From: Acanthaster planci
Taxonomy: Eukaryota > Echinodermata > Asteroidea > Valvatida > Acanthasteridae
Reading direction: 5' to 3'
Assembly: GCF_001949145.1 (NCBI RefSeq)
Contig: NW_019091492.1
Span: 422,577-471,594 of the forward strand
Length of the DNA stretch: 49,018 nt
This document shows positions 36,301 to 49,014 of this stretch, in pieces. The translations under genes were made by a program, and so were the position numbers. Positions within the stretch are counted from its first letter, which is position 1. Every line of letters starts with the position of its first letter. Under the pieces are notes generated by a model. That model did no database searches. It was given only the letters and a program-made list of their open reading frames with translations, and was not told the origin of the DNA.

Positions 36301-39300
36301 TAAGTTTTGTACAGACATAACACCTTCCACCTATTTCTCATTTTAACATTAAACATAGTTCAACATTGTCTTTTATACACAATGACACAAACAAAGAAGT
36401 AGATCTAAGAAAATTTCTGATAATCCTTGATCAAAATATAAAAATTTTAACCTTTTTCATTAATTAACAACACCCAACAGCAGCGTAACACTTGCCAGTG
36501 GGGGGCAGTTATGAAACCATCATGCATCAGCCATTAATAGGCTGATCCATTAAGCCCCACCCCTTTATAGGACCTGCAAATAGTAGGGGGGCCATGCCCA
36601 CCCCTTTGAAAAAGTGGTTTGCCAGTGCCCCCCCCCCGCCACCAGTGAGCATACTTCATTCTCAAGTCCATCAATGTTACTATCTGTAAATATACCTATG
36701 GAGTATGCCCTCCTAATGGTGTGCAGTGCATGTAACTGGCCAATGTTTCATCTTAAACTTTGCTTATCAAATTGTCTCTGTCTGCTTTGGAATATGACAA
36801 AACAGATTGTGGAATCTAACCAATCAGCATTATTTGATTCAATTTACCATTGATCTCTCTTTAGTGCAGCTTCTTATACCACGTCACTGTCTATTGATTC
36901 TGTCTTGGTTCTTCAGCTTTCTCTGATCTATGTCAAGCTGCCGTCTGTGTATTCTGCCCTGCAGACTACAGCTGGGCCAACGGATGATTGGCCTATGAAA
37001 TGCCTGACTGTGCATCCCAAGCTCATAACTATACAACTCGCTGCACAATCACCAGATTCACTTCAATCAATTGATTTTTCAGATTGTCAGTCCGCTCATT
37101 TCTTGCCTTGACCTGTGGTATTTAGGTAAGCGTTAATCACTTTCTTTGGGAATTGAGTTTGGCACAGGCTAAGGTTGGAACAAACTGAAAGTTTTTATGG
37201 GGGGCAGGGGTGTTAAGAGGGTTGGCCATAGAGGAATAAGAGAGGGCCTGGTACATGTAGACACATTTGTAACCTGTTAAACTGAGTTTCTTGGGGGGGG
37301 AGCTGATGAACAGGTTTGTTTCTTTTTTATAAGCAGATTTTCTGTGAGAATTATTTTGTTGCTTTATGGATGTCATTCATTCAGGTATTCATTTTTGTAT
37401 TGCATCAATTTAGTGTGACATATGAGTATTAAACATTTGGCTAATTCCTGCTCTACTTGACAGTGTTTTGCCATGAAGCTGCTCAATGAAATTGGATATG
37501 ATGTCCCACTTCCCTTCACTCCTCTCACAAAAGTGTTTTGTGAGCATATCGAATTATCATTTGTTTCTTATCTGAATGAAGTCTATTCAACATTTTAATG
37601 GGTGAAACTAATAAAAGTTCTTTTTCTTATACTGAAGGTTATTTTCTCATCCATTCTAGGCTGTTTTCCCTTGAAATTAACTTTTGAATACATGAAACAT
37701 TGCTCCTGTTCCCTTATAAATCTGATTATCTTAAATGTCTAATTGGCTTTTCAATTTTCCTCCACCAGAACCAACTTCTGATCCAGAAAAAAACTCTTCT
37801 TGTTCTGCTCAGAAATGCATGTTTGTCCAGCATATTTACATTGCTGTCCTTTCTGTGCATTATTGCACTTATTTGATTGTGGATCACCAAGGTTGGTTTC
37901 TACCAATCTGCTGCAATCACATCTTATTGTCACTAGGGAAATTAACGTCCTCTAGACTGACTGGCTTGAAGATATAAAGTGAAGCAGATGGGAGGTCATG
38001 ATATAAGCAGTCGGAATTGGGGGTGTTTCTTAAAAGCGGTCTTGTGCAAAGTCAAGTGAGTGTGCTGTCCCTTGAAAGCTGTAATTGAATTGCGGTAGCG
38101 GATCAGTTTCCATATTACACTCCTTGAAGTTACACCCCATTACAAGCTGTGACTTCCTCTGCGGGAAAATTGTGTTGGATCAGTGCGTGAATTAATAGCT
38201 AAAGAGGAGGACAGACACATGAAAAGAGGAAGCTTTAATAGTTGGACAGATAGAACTTTATAGATGGGGGAAGCAGAAGACAGGATATTAGGTGGACAGT
38301 GTGGCAAAGGTTAGGCACAAGATGTTTCGATAAAGAAGAAAAGCTTGACCAAATGTATAGATATAAAGTAATGTTGGTGGACCATGTGTTCATTAATTAT
38401 GTGCTTTTTTACACTCTGCTCATTAACCTGTCCATTGATTATGCATGAATGATATTGTGAAATATGAGTTTTGAGTATTGTTTTCTTCAGCAAGGCAGGA
38501 TCAGTTTGCTTGCATGCAAGGTGATTTTTGGCAGGTTCTGAGGTAGCTCAGTTTTAAATTCTTCTGCAAGGTGTTCATCCAATCATATCTCTTCATTCTT
38601 CTGTTGTGTGGTCTAAATTGGATCCAGCATGCAACTGCAATTACCTCAATCCATGCCCATAGCATACACAGTAAGCAAGGGGCCATCTTGTTACTCTGAT
38701 CCTGTTAGGGTGTTTGTCTGCAGACCATAATTGTGTTATCATGGAACAAGGGCAGCATTTGGGCGGATACACATGCAGTAAAAAGGCCTCACACAATATG
38801 AAAATTGGCGGATTAGATTCAGGTAATGATATTAGACCACAGTGGTTGCTGATTGAAAAAGACTCAACTGCTGGAAGCTTACTTGCCTGCACTTTGGCTA
38901 GGCTGTAAATAAAAAAGGTAGTAATGTTATTATGTGTGGATGTTTGTTGTGCCCATGGTTGCATGGTGAAATTATGCCAGTGAGTACTATATTGGATTTA
39001 TTCAAAGGGCAATATTGGTACTGATCAAATCAGATCTTCAGTGCTCCTCTCAATGGAGACAATCATATAGGGCCCTGTAACTTTTAAAGAAATATTACTC
39101 CAAGCTACGTGTGCTTCAGCATCCCTCATTGCTTGCTGCCCTTCTTCTAATCCCCTTGCCCCATTCATGTAACGTTTGGTACCTTCTTTCAGTTTCACAG
39201 CAAAACACATTACTAGACTACTGCCTATAGTTGTCTTTATGATGCAAGTGGGTACTGATTCTCATTATCTGTAAATAAAAAAGAAAAAGTAGTCATGCTG

Positions 39301-42300
39301 CTCTTATGTGATGTAACCTTCTAACCCCTAGAAAGTCTTCCTAACTAACAGAGAAAAATGGGGGCGCTGTTACCAAATTGAAGAACTTTTGGTCCCACTG
39401 AACTACTCAAAAAATTATGAAAGACCTGCTAATGTTCCGTCCAAGCACATACCCCCAACATTATGTTCACTTCTCATTCTCGTGTTTTTAAAAATTTTAA
39501 AAATATTTGCCCATATGATTGGATTCCCAATGCAACAGTATTTGACTCTCATGAAAAAAAAACTGCAACAAACTTTGATGACTGTGGGAAACTACAAAAT
39601 TAATGAAAAAGAGATTGTCCATTACTTTTATTGTGGAAATTCAACCTCCACCACTCCAACCAATGTGGTTTCAGAAGAAAAAGAATTCTGAGAAAAGAAC
39701 ATTGGTAATTAATATGCAGTAATTTTGTAACTGACAGCACAGAATTTGAAGAAATATCCATTCCCTAACCAAATCCTGTTCACTTCACCAGTACCTTCCT
39801 ATCATATTCTCTGCAAACAATTGCAAATACTCATCAGTCTCGTCTATTGTTCAAAATGTGACATCCATTGCATCCCAGTTTTTTATGTCAGGCAAACTTA
39901 ATAGCACTGCATTCTAGTAAATAGGGCAGAGTCCTTTTGAAAAAGTAGAGTCTACAAACCGACACGATTATTCGTATCAAATGGCAAGACTGCGATCTTA
40001 ACATTGTTCTTGTTCTATGAGACTGTTCCTCTGTCAGGCACCATCTACACCGTGGTTCTGTTGCAGTCTTTTTATCTTCCCAAGACAAACGGCTGAATTG
40101 TCGGAAACGAGACCATTATTCAAGGTAAACCCTATATCCTTTCATTTGTTTTGTTGGGCTTTGTTTGATCCCGTCAGAAGGAACACTGCAGGAACTGGGA
40201 TTGTGAATGGGTCTGTTCTCTAGGGGCATTCAGTTCTTGAGAAATTACAACTACCCACTAAATGTCAGAGCCGTGATATGATACATGGCTTTTCTTGGAG
40301 TGCTGAATGGCCGAATTGTCGGCCATGGCTCAAAATAGAAGTGCGGCCAAGGTGATGAGAGCCTCATGGTAAGTTGAACAAAACCTGAAAGATGAAGAAG
40401 ATGGCTAATAAATGTCAGGGGTGGGCTTGGATATTCAGAACAGCTGTTAGAGCAAGATAAATACTTTCATGACAAACCATGCTCATGGCCCAATTTCCAA
40501 TCTTTTCCACTACTTTAAGGTGATTCAGATTCCTATCTTCCTATCCTCTTGAACCTCTTCAGGAGGCAGCCCCAGGCCCCTCCAAAAATCCAGTCTGTTT
40601 AATGCAGTTTAATAAACTCCCATCCCTTCTTTGTCAGTGAGACACCAGTTGACCAAATTTCAGTTGAATACTTTGACTTGTTTCTTTCAATTTGCACATT
40701 TGCATTTAAGGGAACGGAAACTGGGACAAATTTTGGAACCAAATATGCCAAACAGCATTGTACAAATATAATGACTACTGACATGATGAAAGAAAAGGAA
40801 CAATCTGGACTCTTGCAAATTCTGCACGTAAAATAGACTGTGGCAGAAGCCTTTCAATCTAAGACAATTTGAAGAGTCAACAGTAAGGTGGAGATTTAGT
40901 CAGCAATTTCATCCGCAGTTACATGTGGACAAGTCAAACACAGGAGACAAATTGTGTTTGTTCAGAATCAGGTTGCTAAAATCCATGCAAACAAAACACT
41001 TTACTGAATCGGAAATACGTAGCGCCAAACATATGGTGTTGCTACATTTTGTTCGTCCCAAACAAAAAGTCTATCATGGAACAAATTCCTCTGAGGTAAC
41101 CAAAAAGTAGATCTGTAAGAGAGGAACCATCAGTTTTATTTGTAGGTGATGGCTTATGTTAGTCTGTAAAATCAGATATGTCTTCACTGAGGCAGCAGGA
41201 TGTGTACATTTTGCCTTATCAACAAAAAGTAAAGACGTGAAAGTTCCATTATCAAGGAATGTTGGGAAATTAATTGTATTCTTATAAATTTGTTAAGCTT
41301 TATTAAGTCAAAGGTGAAATTAAGGCATTAGTCTTCTCTGAATTGATGAAGGTATCCTGCACTTACTCCAACAAAAATAACCGATGTAAGTTCTTTAAAT
41401 TTGAACAGGAAGTTCTGCATTTATGGGCTTTGACTTCAAGCAGACTTTCATGATAGACCATTTATATGTACTCCACTTCTGTAGAATTGTAACAAGCTTA
41501 TTTTCCTATTAAGGGGAGGGAATGTACACTTTACTTTCTTTGGAATTATTACACATTAGATCACAGTCTTTGCATCTTGGGGTATTAAAAGTTCTTTTTC
41601 GTTGTCTGTAGATAATAACATCATAATTCTTTAGTGTTCCTATAGCCATTTGAGACTTAAAAAATAGCCTCAGAGTGAAAAATATAAAAACAATTAACAC
41701 ATAACAATAAACACTCAGATGTATCAGATACGAAAACTTAGCAGCAAAACTTTAGTCTGAAAATAAACAATTATGAATAAATACCTCAAAAGTTTCCCTA
41801 TTTAGCAATGCGCAATGTGACCATGTGTTAACATTTGATAATGCCCGCTGCATAAAAATGCTTTGGCACCTGGATACGAGACAGTTTAATTCATCCCTAT
41901 TGGTCAAGAGTCTGCATGCAACACGGCATGAAGAACTCGCCACGCACACCAAGTCTATATAAGAAGATTCTTCTGGACAACTGACAGAAGGAATATATCA
42001 TAAAATGGACAGGGGTGTCCAAGAAACCAAAAGTAAAATTCTAGAACAAAATTGTTGCATAACTATCATATATTGACTTCTTTTGACTCTGATTAAAACG
42101 GTATTGATGAAGGGGAATATCTATGTGCTTGACTGGGCATATACTAACATATAAGACAGGCTCAGGAGAATGAACACTGATAATATCCTCACCTGCGGCC
42201 CGGGCTTTAGTCATGTGTATTCCCCTTAACCAGTCTTGAATACGGGGTTAAGACCGGCCAAGTACATATTTACTCCCTTATATGATGTCAAATGTTAAAT

Positions 42301-45043
42301 CACACAATCTATCAAAAAAGGGAAACCGAGGGAAAAAAACTGCTTGAATGTCAAGGACCGTCATTGCTACATGGTCCCTGTACAGTGATTGTGGGCACTA
42401 TGCATCTTGGTCAGGGGCTTAGTGCTTAGAGGGGGGTTGCCTTCAACATTGTAACTGTCCTCTTATGCAAATAACTCTTGATTAAAGTGTCTCATCCAAT
42501 GACAACACAGGTTCTTACTCAACCTGAAAAAGTGGGTGTATTACCAGACAAATTATTGCACGGTCATTATTTAATAGCTTACCCATAATGGAATGCCTTC
42601 TGAAGTATGGAATCAGTGAATGCTGATAAACCAATTTAAAGGTGGAACACAGCTGACGTTAATCAAGTTTGTAACTTAAAAACTATTTGCCAATTACTTG
42701 CAGAGGCCATTTTTCAATACAAGCATCCTCTCACGTGCACATGGGTGTCACGATGGAAGCCTGGGGCACAATGGGATGCTTCCCTTGGAAAGGGAAAAAA
42801 TGGAAACAAGAAAAGCAAATGAAAGTCATCAATTTATTAGAAAACAGCCAGGAATAGACCTCCTTTCTGTTAAAGGTCAGACAGTTTGCTGCACAAATCC
42901 TGGTGATGCCCATGACCTGTCAAATGGTGAAGAAGAGAGGGGCAGAGTTGACCTTTTCCTAAACAAACAGTAGCCAAAGGCACAACACCATTACAAAGAT
43001 AACAGATTCAAATTAAATTTGTTGACCCGGTGGAACATTCAGGCTGAGTAAAATCATGACCTCCTGCAGGCAGACTATCCAGTGCACAATTGTGACATAG
43101 CATCTTCAATGATGCTCGCTGACACGGTGTAGCATTGGAATGATCGGCACAGCAGCACAAAGTGATGCATTTTAGCTAGTGGAAGCTTGTAATCAGTATA
43201 GTATAGTGTGTGCAGGTCTATGATGCAGTCACTTAAGAACTAGTGAAATGTGAAGAGAAATTCTGAATGGAATGTGTGATTATCATTTGTGAAACAATCA
43301 CAGATATTGTTACTAATTGTATGACTTTCTGAAATGATGGCATCTTAGGATCTTATGTTTGAGGCCATCCATATAAACCTGTTGAGATAACTTGCACTGT
43401 GCTCATGAGAATCCATGGATTACATGTATATGGGCATTAGAAGTATCAACTACTACTTGCCACCATGGCCAAATCTGAAGGCACTTCAATATATAAATGA
43501 GTTTACCTAAAGCCATATACGAACATGTGCACAAAAAACTGTTATATCAGTTTCAAGCAAGTGCTTCTGCAGACTATTTTTACAGGCTGTGCCAATTCAA
43601 GCTCATGAAATTTACAATTCTTCTATTACCATCAAAAATTATAAATCCACGAATCACTTCACACAGATTACTTGTAGTCATCTTCCAACTACAGATCAGT
43701 TTTGTGTGTAGCAACCTAGTTGTCAACATTACTATCAGTACATTATTTTCAGGCGAACATGAATTCTCAATTGTGACTGGTCGATCCATTGCAACAGTGT
43801 GACATTTAAGTGTGTTGCACAGCCCATGTCAAACCTGTGTATTACGCTGTTCTAAGTAAAATCAAAGGTGTCGCATTTGCACGCAAAGGCCCCTATAAAA
43901 TCTACACTGTGCGTCATGTCTGCTTGATGATAAATTTGCTATCATGCTCATTGACCAATAATATAATGTGTCCGTGTTCCATATACCATGAGGTCAAAGG
44001 CCAAGTGGTATACAGGACACAGACGCTCTATATTATTGTGTTGCACTCACACTGGTGTTATAACTAATACTGTTGGTTCTGAGAGATTTTTGGCTTCTTA
44101 TTTCCGAATTGGGAATCTTATAGCTATAACTTCAAATTCTGCAACTAGCATACCTGAGAAAGTAGTTTGTTCTGGAAAAGATCACAGACTCAAGGCTGTG
44201 AACACTGGACCCTAAGCTGCAAGGTACATGAAAGTTGAATCATCGTAGACCTTGGCATAACATGAGCTCCATAAATGAGATCCCACAGTCCCAGATGGAT
44301 GGACACCTGTAATGCCTAAGCTTCAGGTATTCACAAACACTTCTAATGAGGACAATAAGAAAACAACAAGTCTACCATAGCAAATCTCGCCAACAGTGAG
44401 CACAATTATTTTATTGTAGATTAGAGAGCTATTGGTTTCACAATTCATGAACATGTTACAAGCAAATTCTGTCCACAGAAAATGTTGTGCCAGTTAAAAA
44501 AGACTTTAGCCCATTACTGCCGTTTATTTAGAATTGGAAGGGCCATAAGAACTCCCCTACCAGTGCAGTGTAACACATGCTCATATGTACATGTATCTGA
44601 ATTGATGTACCATGGCACTATACATCCATAAATTCCACATCAAAAGATGTACATCTCTATGTACAATTGGACCAATTTACTTGGTCATACAAACTACAAC
44701 ACAAGTACAATCAAAGTTTACAATGGCATCTTTATAGCAAAACAAGCCTTTCACTCAATGGAAGTGTTCCAATGGAAGTATTTTGGATGATGAAAATATT
44801 CTGGAAATTGCCAATTTTTCTTTGTATGGTAACACAATTCTTTACAGCGTTTGTTTTGTGACATGATGTTGAGCTGAGAACAACTGTGGTAATTCCTGTC
44901 ATTACATGGAGTATCCATGGTTGACACCCACTTTGATTCCACCAGTCTGTCCTTTTGATTTTTGTTCCACACAGATGGCATGAAATTCACCATCTCCTTC
45001 GGTTCCAACAGTTCCATACATCCCATGTCCACATTTATGCTCT
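27371..45043. other. Long non-coding stretch (intron or intergenic)
   Basis: No protein gene recognised. G or C homopolymers occur at about 30940, 32405, 33660, 36635 and 37290, with a G/C-rich hairpin-like patch at 28420-28470. GC-richer, repeat-poor blocks at 29230-29640, 33130-33340, 34260-34680 (with a TCF/LEF-like GATCAAAG at 34606-34613) and 42330-42510 (octamer ATGCAAAT at 42475-42482) may be regulatory. Two weak candidate exons, 30427-30517 and 38724-38822, are treated as a finding. The last 0.5 kb probably includes the 3' UTR of the minus-strand coiled-coil gene. Confidence 0.45.
44523..44528 (-). other. Possible polyadenylation signal of the coiled-coil gene
   Basis: AATAAA on the minus strand (TTTATT on plus), about 520 nt past the stop codon. 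A second AATAAA lies at 44410-44415. Either would give a 3' UTR of roughly 0.5-0.65 kb. The hexamer is common by chance in AT-rich DNA, so transcript evidence is needed. Confidence 0.3.
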
Positions 45044-45278
45044 CTAGTGCTTGCTACTCCGCCCACTGCGCATACTGGTTTGGCTGGCTCCACTGGGTGG
45101 GCGTGATCCTGTCCTGCCTGGGGTACCCTGCTGGGGTGATTGGAGGGGTGAACGGGGGGCTGATGTGGGTGTTCTGGCCCCACTGCCTGAGATACCTAAA
45201 CCACCCAGATCAACTGTTGGGATGGCTCCATTACTGCTGGCACGACTGGATGCACTACTTCGGACAGAGGATGGTGTC
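45044..45278 (-). CDS. Terminal exon of the coiled-coil gene with stop codon
   Basis: The acceptor is a long pyrimidine run, cttttctttttttttcag. The exon is 235 nt: one base completing a Lys codon, 77 codons and TAG at 45044-45046. The peptide begins TPSSVRSSASSRASSNG, includes IPTVDLGGLGISGSG, and ends in a Pro/Ser/Arg-rich tail. Low complexity of this kind suggests a disordered, possibly phosphorylated, C-terminus. The open plus-strand frame over the same bases (Trp/His/Leu-rich) is a shadow caused by the biased composition. Confidence 0.88.
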
Positions 45279-48200
45279 CTGAAAAAAAAGAAAAGAAACG
45301 TAATAGTCAGGCCAAATGATCATTCACGTGTGAAACATTTTAGTATGGTAAGGCCAAAAGCTGAAGGATTTCAAAAGCTAAAGGTAAGTTCATGCTTCAT
45401 ATGAAAGCAAAATGAATTTGATGTCAAGTAATACTTACAGCGAAATTTAAGAGAGTTGAAATGTGTTTGACTTTGCCGATTCACAACACGAACATTTGAT
45501 TTGATGTCACAATCTTGCATTTGTGCTTGTTTTCAAGTCAAGCATGAATTGGCTTTAAACGGTCAGCAGTACTAATGGTGCAAGGATGATATAGTTGATT
45601 TTTTATGTGAGTTTCTTGGATGTATTTCGGAAGCAAAATAAAGGCAACAATAGAATTTCACTTGTCACAGGAAATGTCAAGTTTCAGCATTTGCACATGA
45701 ATAAGGTTTTCAACAATGTTTCTATAAATAGTTTATTTACCAATAGACAGACAATATAGCCAATCAACTGGATACTCAACTTTTGGCTTGGAGGTACCTG
45801 TAGCTTTTTTTAGATCAAACTAATTCCATCTTAAGTTTTCAAATTGTAACATATATCCCCCTGAATTCTTGCTTGCTGATAACTGCACCATACTTTACCA
45901 TATTCACTCACAAACAGGCTGCAAGCTGTGTGTACACACAATATTTACATGTGCGTTGTTCTTATTGTCTTATATCTGTTCAAGTGCTAGAGTTTCTCTG
46001 CTGTGAGTTCTTGACTCTAAATTTTGGAGGTACTCTTTAAATCGTCCACATTTGTTCACAAATGATATATGACTTCTGGTGGCAAAGAGTCTGTCTTGTG
46101 TCATGCTCATTCAAAGCCATGTACAAGTACCACAATACTGATTTTCATACCATGAAGCCATATTGCTGCATTCATGCGTCATGATTAGTAATACATTCAG
46201 AACTTGTTACAGCCTGGTGAGACAGTTCATGATATACTTACTTGGGTGATCCAAGGCTTGCACTACTCCTAGCACTGTATGCAGATCCAGGCCTAGAATA
46301 ACCCCTGGCACTACCAGTTGGTGTAGGAGGCACTGGCAATCCAGCCTGTCATAGTAATAGAAGTTAGCATTCTCCTGCTGTATGGAATTCTAACTTGTTG
46401 AATGCACATCATGCTTGCGACACAAGGCTCTGTGCCTGGATTAAACAGGCAGCTTTTCCTTCCTTTTTTTCAAATTTTCAAATGATGTCCCATGTAGCAG
46501 ACAGACTACATGCACATATACTCAGGTCATTACTACATGGAGAGGCCAATTTTCTTTGTTAGAAAAGTTGAAACCAAGTTGTGAAGACGACAATTTCTCC
46601 CCGTATTATTTCAGGTCCTCTTGACATTTACTCTTCAACAAGCGAGCACTGTGTTGTTCCCACAACCATGGAACATGACAGTACGTACCTACATTCAAAT
46701 CACAAACTTTGAACAACAAAGACAATAGGATCCATGACTGGGTGTGGGCCCATGATTGGAAAACCATGAACAAATCCTATGGGAGCTCTTTGCAAAAAAT
46801 GTGAACAATAGCACCAAAGGAGATTAAAGTCTTGACCAATGCTACAGCTTTGCATGTATGATAATGCCACTCAAGAGTCAACTAAAGATTTATCACCTGG
46901 TAGGATGTATGTGTGTATGAAATCTACAAGTAAAAACAGAAACAACCACCAAACAAGCCAACATGGCAAGAATCCAACTACATCTTACATTTCAGAATCA
47001 TATGACATACAGAGGTGCATATTGTGATTGTTAAGAGGAAGATTCTTCCCTCCATTTCAGTCTCTGACTATAGAGGGTGCTATGCAATCTCACCAAAGGA
47101 ACTAGTATAGGTCATGGTATGTGCACATGCACAAGGTATGCGAACTGAACATGAAGAATGTTCCTGTGAATGCTCACATCTAAAACAAAGCTCCATAATA
47201 TCTCCAATTAAATCAAGCCTCATGAAACCAAGCCTGGCTCACCTGTGAGAAGAGCATATGTGTGGTAGGAATAACATCAGGATGACTGTGAATCACCTCA
47301 CCAATCTGCTTGCTCATGTTTTTGTTGAAATCTCTCAGCTCCCGCAAGGCAAAATCTTTCTGTTAAAAGAAAGAAAAACCCACCACTGTTCAACAATACC
47401 ATTTCCACACACTTTACTTTTTGTGGATACATCTTGTGATAGACTCAACTAACTCCATCATTCACAACATGCAGCGGGAAATTACATATATACCAGGTGA
47501 TACCATCTTTATAGTTTAAATGCCATGCCCACGTCATTATGCGGGTAAGAGTAAAACCAACCTCATTCCCATAGATATGATCTTGCCGCGCCATGTTGGT
47601 TCCTAGCATGCCTTGCGGGATCTAACACCTGGTACTGTATAATTTAAATATCCTACTATTTGGGATATTTAAATTAGGACTTTAGTCAGTGTGTTTACAT
47701 GCAGCGCAAATTTACGCATGTGTGACATGCAAGAGAATACGTGGGCACCAGCGTGCAGCTTTTCAAATACGCATGTGATCGACCTTACGTTCATGTATAT
47801 TCATCCAGAATTGCCAGTCAGCGTCATTTTCGTAGTCAACACGACCAGGGGCTATTGAAGGAATGCGCACAAAGCCCATGGAGTCAGGGTAAGACAACCC
47901 TTGGATTGACGTTGAATGTGTGTATTGATAATTACAGGTAAAGAGTTTGACCAGATCACACATCTCGATGAGAATATGAACTATACCACAATCAGGTATG
48001 GCAATGGAAGGTCATGATAAAAGTCAAAGAATGTCCCTCAACAACAAAATGTATAATCCCATGATGCTATACATATTCCACCACCCAAAATGAATTGCAA
48101 TCTAACCTATGTGATGACAATGAGAAGCCTACCTCTTCATGAGATTCTCCTTTGATCTTCTTTGCTGTTCTTACTTCTCTGGCATAACGAGCTATCTGCT

Positions 48201-48299
48201 TGGATACCCTCTCTATCTTTGCTTTCTGTTCCTCATGCTCCCGTATCATCTGCTGCTGCTTGTTCTGTGGATCAACCATTGGAACTTTGGGAATATACA
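45044..48299 (-). CDS. Coiled-coil protein, C-terminal four exons (CCDC39-like candidate; 5' part outside window)
   Basis: Four exons on the minus strand (48133-48299, 47243-47359, 46242-46345, 45044-45278) join in one frame with GT-AG introns of about 0.8-1 kb. The junction phases are 0, 0 and 2, all consistent. The joined end is about 206 residues. First comes a charged helical segment rich in Gln, Glu, Lys and Arg with heptad-like Ile/Val spacing. Next is a helical block containing ALRELRDFNKNMSKQI, then AGLPVPPTP, then a disordered Ser/Arg/Gly/Pro tail ending SGRSSKH and TAG. A coiled coil followed by a short helical domain and a Ser/Arg-rich tail is what I expect of CCDC39, which with CCDC40 forms the 96-nm axonemal ruler of cilia. 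That name is inference from memory of family layout. Other ciliary coiled-coil proteins remain possible. The splice structure is much surer than the name. Confidence 0.85.
46242..46345 (-). CDS. Exon of the coiled-coil gene (third in window)
   Basis: The acceptor is attactatgacag and the donor is CACCCAA|gtaagt, a full consensus match. The exon is 104 nt: 34 codons plus two bases. It encodes AGLPVPPTPTGSARGYSRPG followed by a Ser/Arg-rich stretch, so the protein passes here from helical to disordered. The split codon AA|G (Lys) is completed by the last exon. Confidence 0.88.
47243..47359 (-). CDS. Exon of the coiled-coil gene (second in window)
   Basis: The acceptor is ctttcttttaacag and the donor is TCACAG|gtgagc, both strong. 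The exon is 117 nt, exactly 39 codons, phase 0 on both sides. It encodes KDFALRELRDFNKNMSKQI, then GEVIHSHPDVIPTTHMLFSQ. The first half is a continuing amphipathic helix. The second looks like a short helical cap with prolines. The symmetric phase means skipping would keep the frame. Confidence 0.88.
47640..47676. repeat. Perfect 14-bp inverted repeat
   Basis: TAATTTAAATATCC at 47640-47653 and its exact complement GGATATTTAAATTA at 47663-47676, with a 9-nt loop. It lies in the intron between the first two visible exons of the coiled-coil gene. Confidence 0.8.
48133..48299 (-). CDS. Exon of the coiled-coil gene (first in window)
   Basis: On the minus strand the acceptor reads ...aatattag, then the exon, then GAAGAG|gtaggc. 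It is 167 nt: two bases finishing a split codon plus 55 codons, ending in phase 0. An in-frame TGA lies just upstream of the acceptor, so the exon cannot extend further. The peptide starts YIPKVPMVDPQNKQQQ and continues as a charged helix through REHEEQKAKIERVSKQIARY, with Ile/Val at spacings typical of a coiled coil. The acceptor's pyrimidine tract is poor, but the coding character and the frame match with the next exon support it. The preceding exon, which must end with one spare base, was not found before the window edge. Confidence 0.85.
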
Positions 48300-48923
48300 C
48301 TAATATTATCCATCACTCTAGTTAAGATGATTGTAAACAAGATTAATAACATTTAAACATCAAAATACCAAAACCTGCCATAGAAGGAGTGTGTTGGAAA
48401 TGAAAGTACGGCCTGCTTTGAATTCAGGTTTACACTGAAATAAACATAACATTTGGCAAGTATTTCTGTCCTTTTGGGACTGCTAGTTAAACAGTCCTCC
48501 ACTGCTGACAGTAATCTTACAGTTTCACACTTGAACGAAACGCAGTATTTAATCATTTCTGTTTGATGAAAACATATGCTTTTCACAAGACTCATCCCTT
48601 AATCCGTAGCCTTAATTCATTTGAATAATGTCAACATTAGATTTAAAATGTTCCACATTAAAGTATGCATCTTACAAGCCAGACAACAGTCAACAACCGC
48701 TCAATAGCTTACATAGTCTCTGCCAGCTTTATTCCTATCCAGTCATGGTATCTACAGTTGATATTGGTGAACCATCACTAAGCCCTATATCATCAATGTC
48801 AAAGCAACTGTGCCTGAATCGATCCCTTTATAAACTAATCCATATCATCCTCCATTTACAAAATCCCTTAAAACTTCCAGGAAGATTTCAAAGGATGTAG
48901 GATGATAAGGGATAATATTGTAA

Positions 48924-49014
48924 ATCCTTTATTGTGGCATGTCACCATTTTGTAAAAAACACTGCCCTACCTCCTTCTCTTCCATCCTTTATTGTAGCAT
49001 GTCACCATTTGTAA
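48924..49014 (+). repeat. 60-bp-period direct repeat at the window edge
   Basis: ATCCTTTATTGTGGCATGTC at 48924 recurs as ATCCTTTATTGTAGCATGTC at 48984, each followed by ACCATTT and TGTAA. Two copies are visible and the array may continue outside the window. Confidence 0.7.

Noticed and set aside
40077-40125. Short open stretch ending at a gtaaac donor
   Set aside because: It lacks a good acceptor in the right place, and its phase does not follow candidate exon D.
42204-42266. Inverted TTAACC/GGTTAA and GTCTT/AAGAC motifs
   Set aside because: The stems are only 5-7 bp and not beyond chance expectation.
1-44500. Viral or retroelement coding sequence
   Set aside because: No frame shows reverse transcriptase, integrase, capsid or other mobile-element protein motifs.
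44962-45282. 106-codon plus-strand frame rich in Trp, His, Leu and Gly that looks like a membrane protein
   Set aside because: It is antisense to the well-supported terminal exon on the minus strand. The Ser/Pro/Gly codons of that exon create it.
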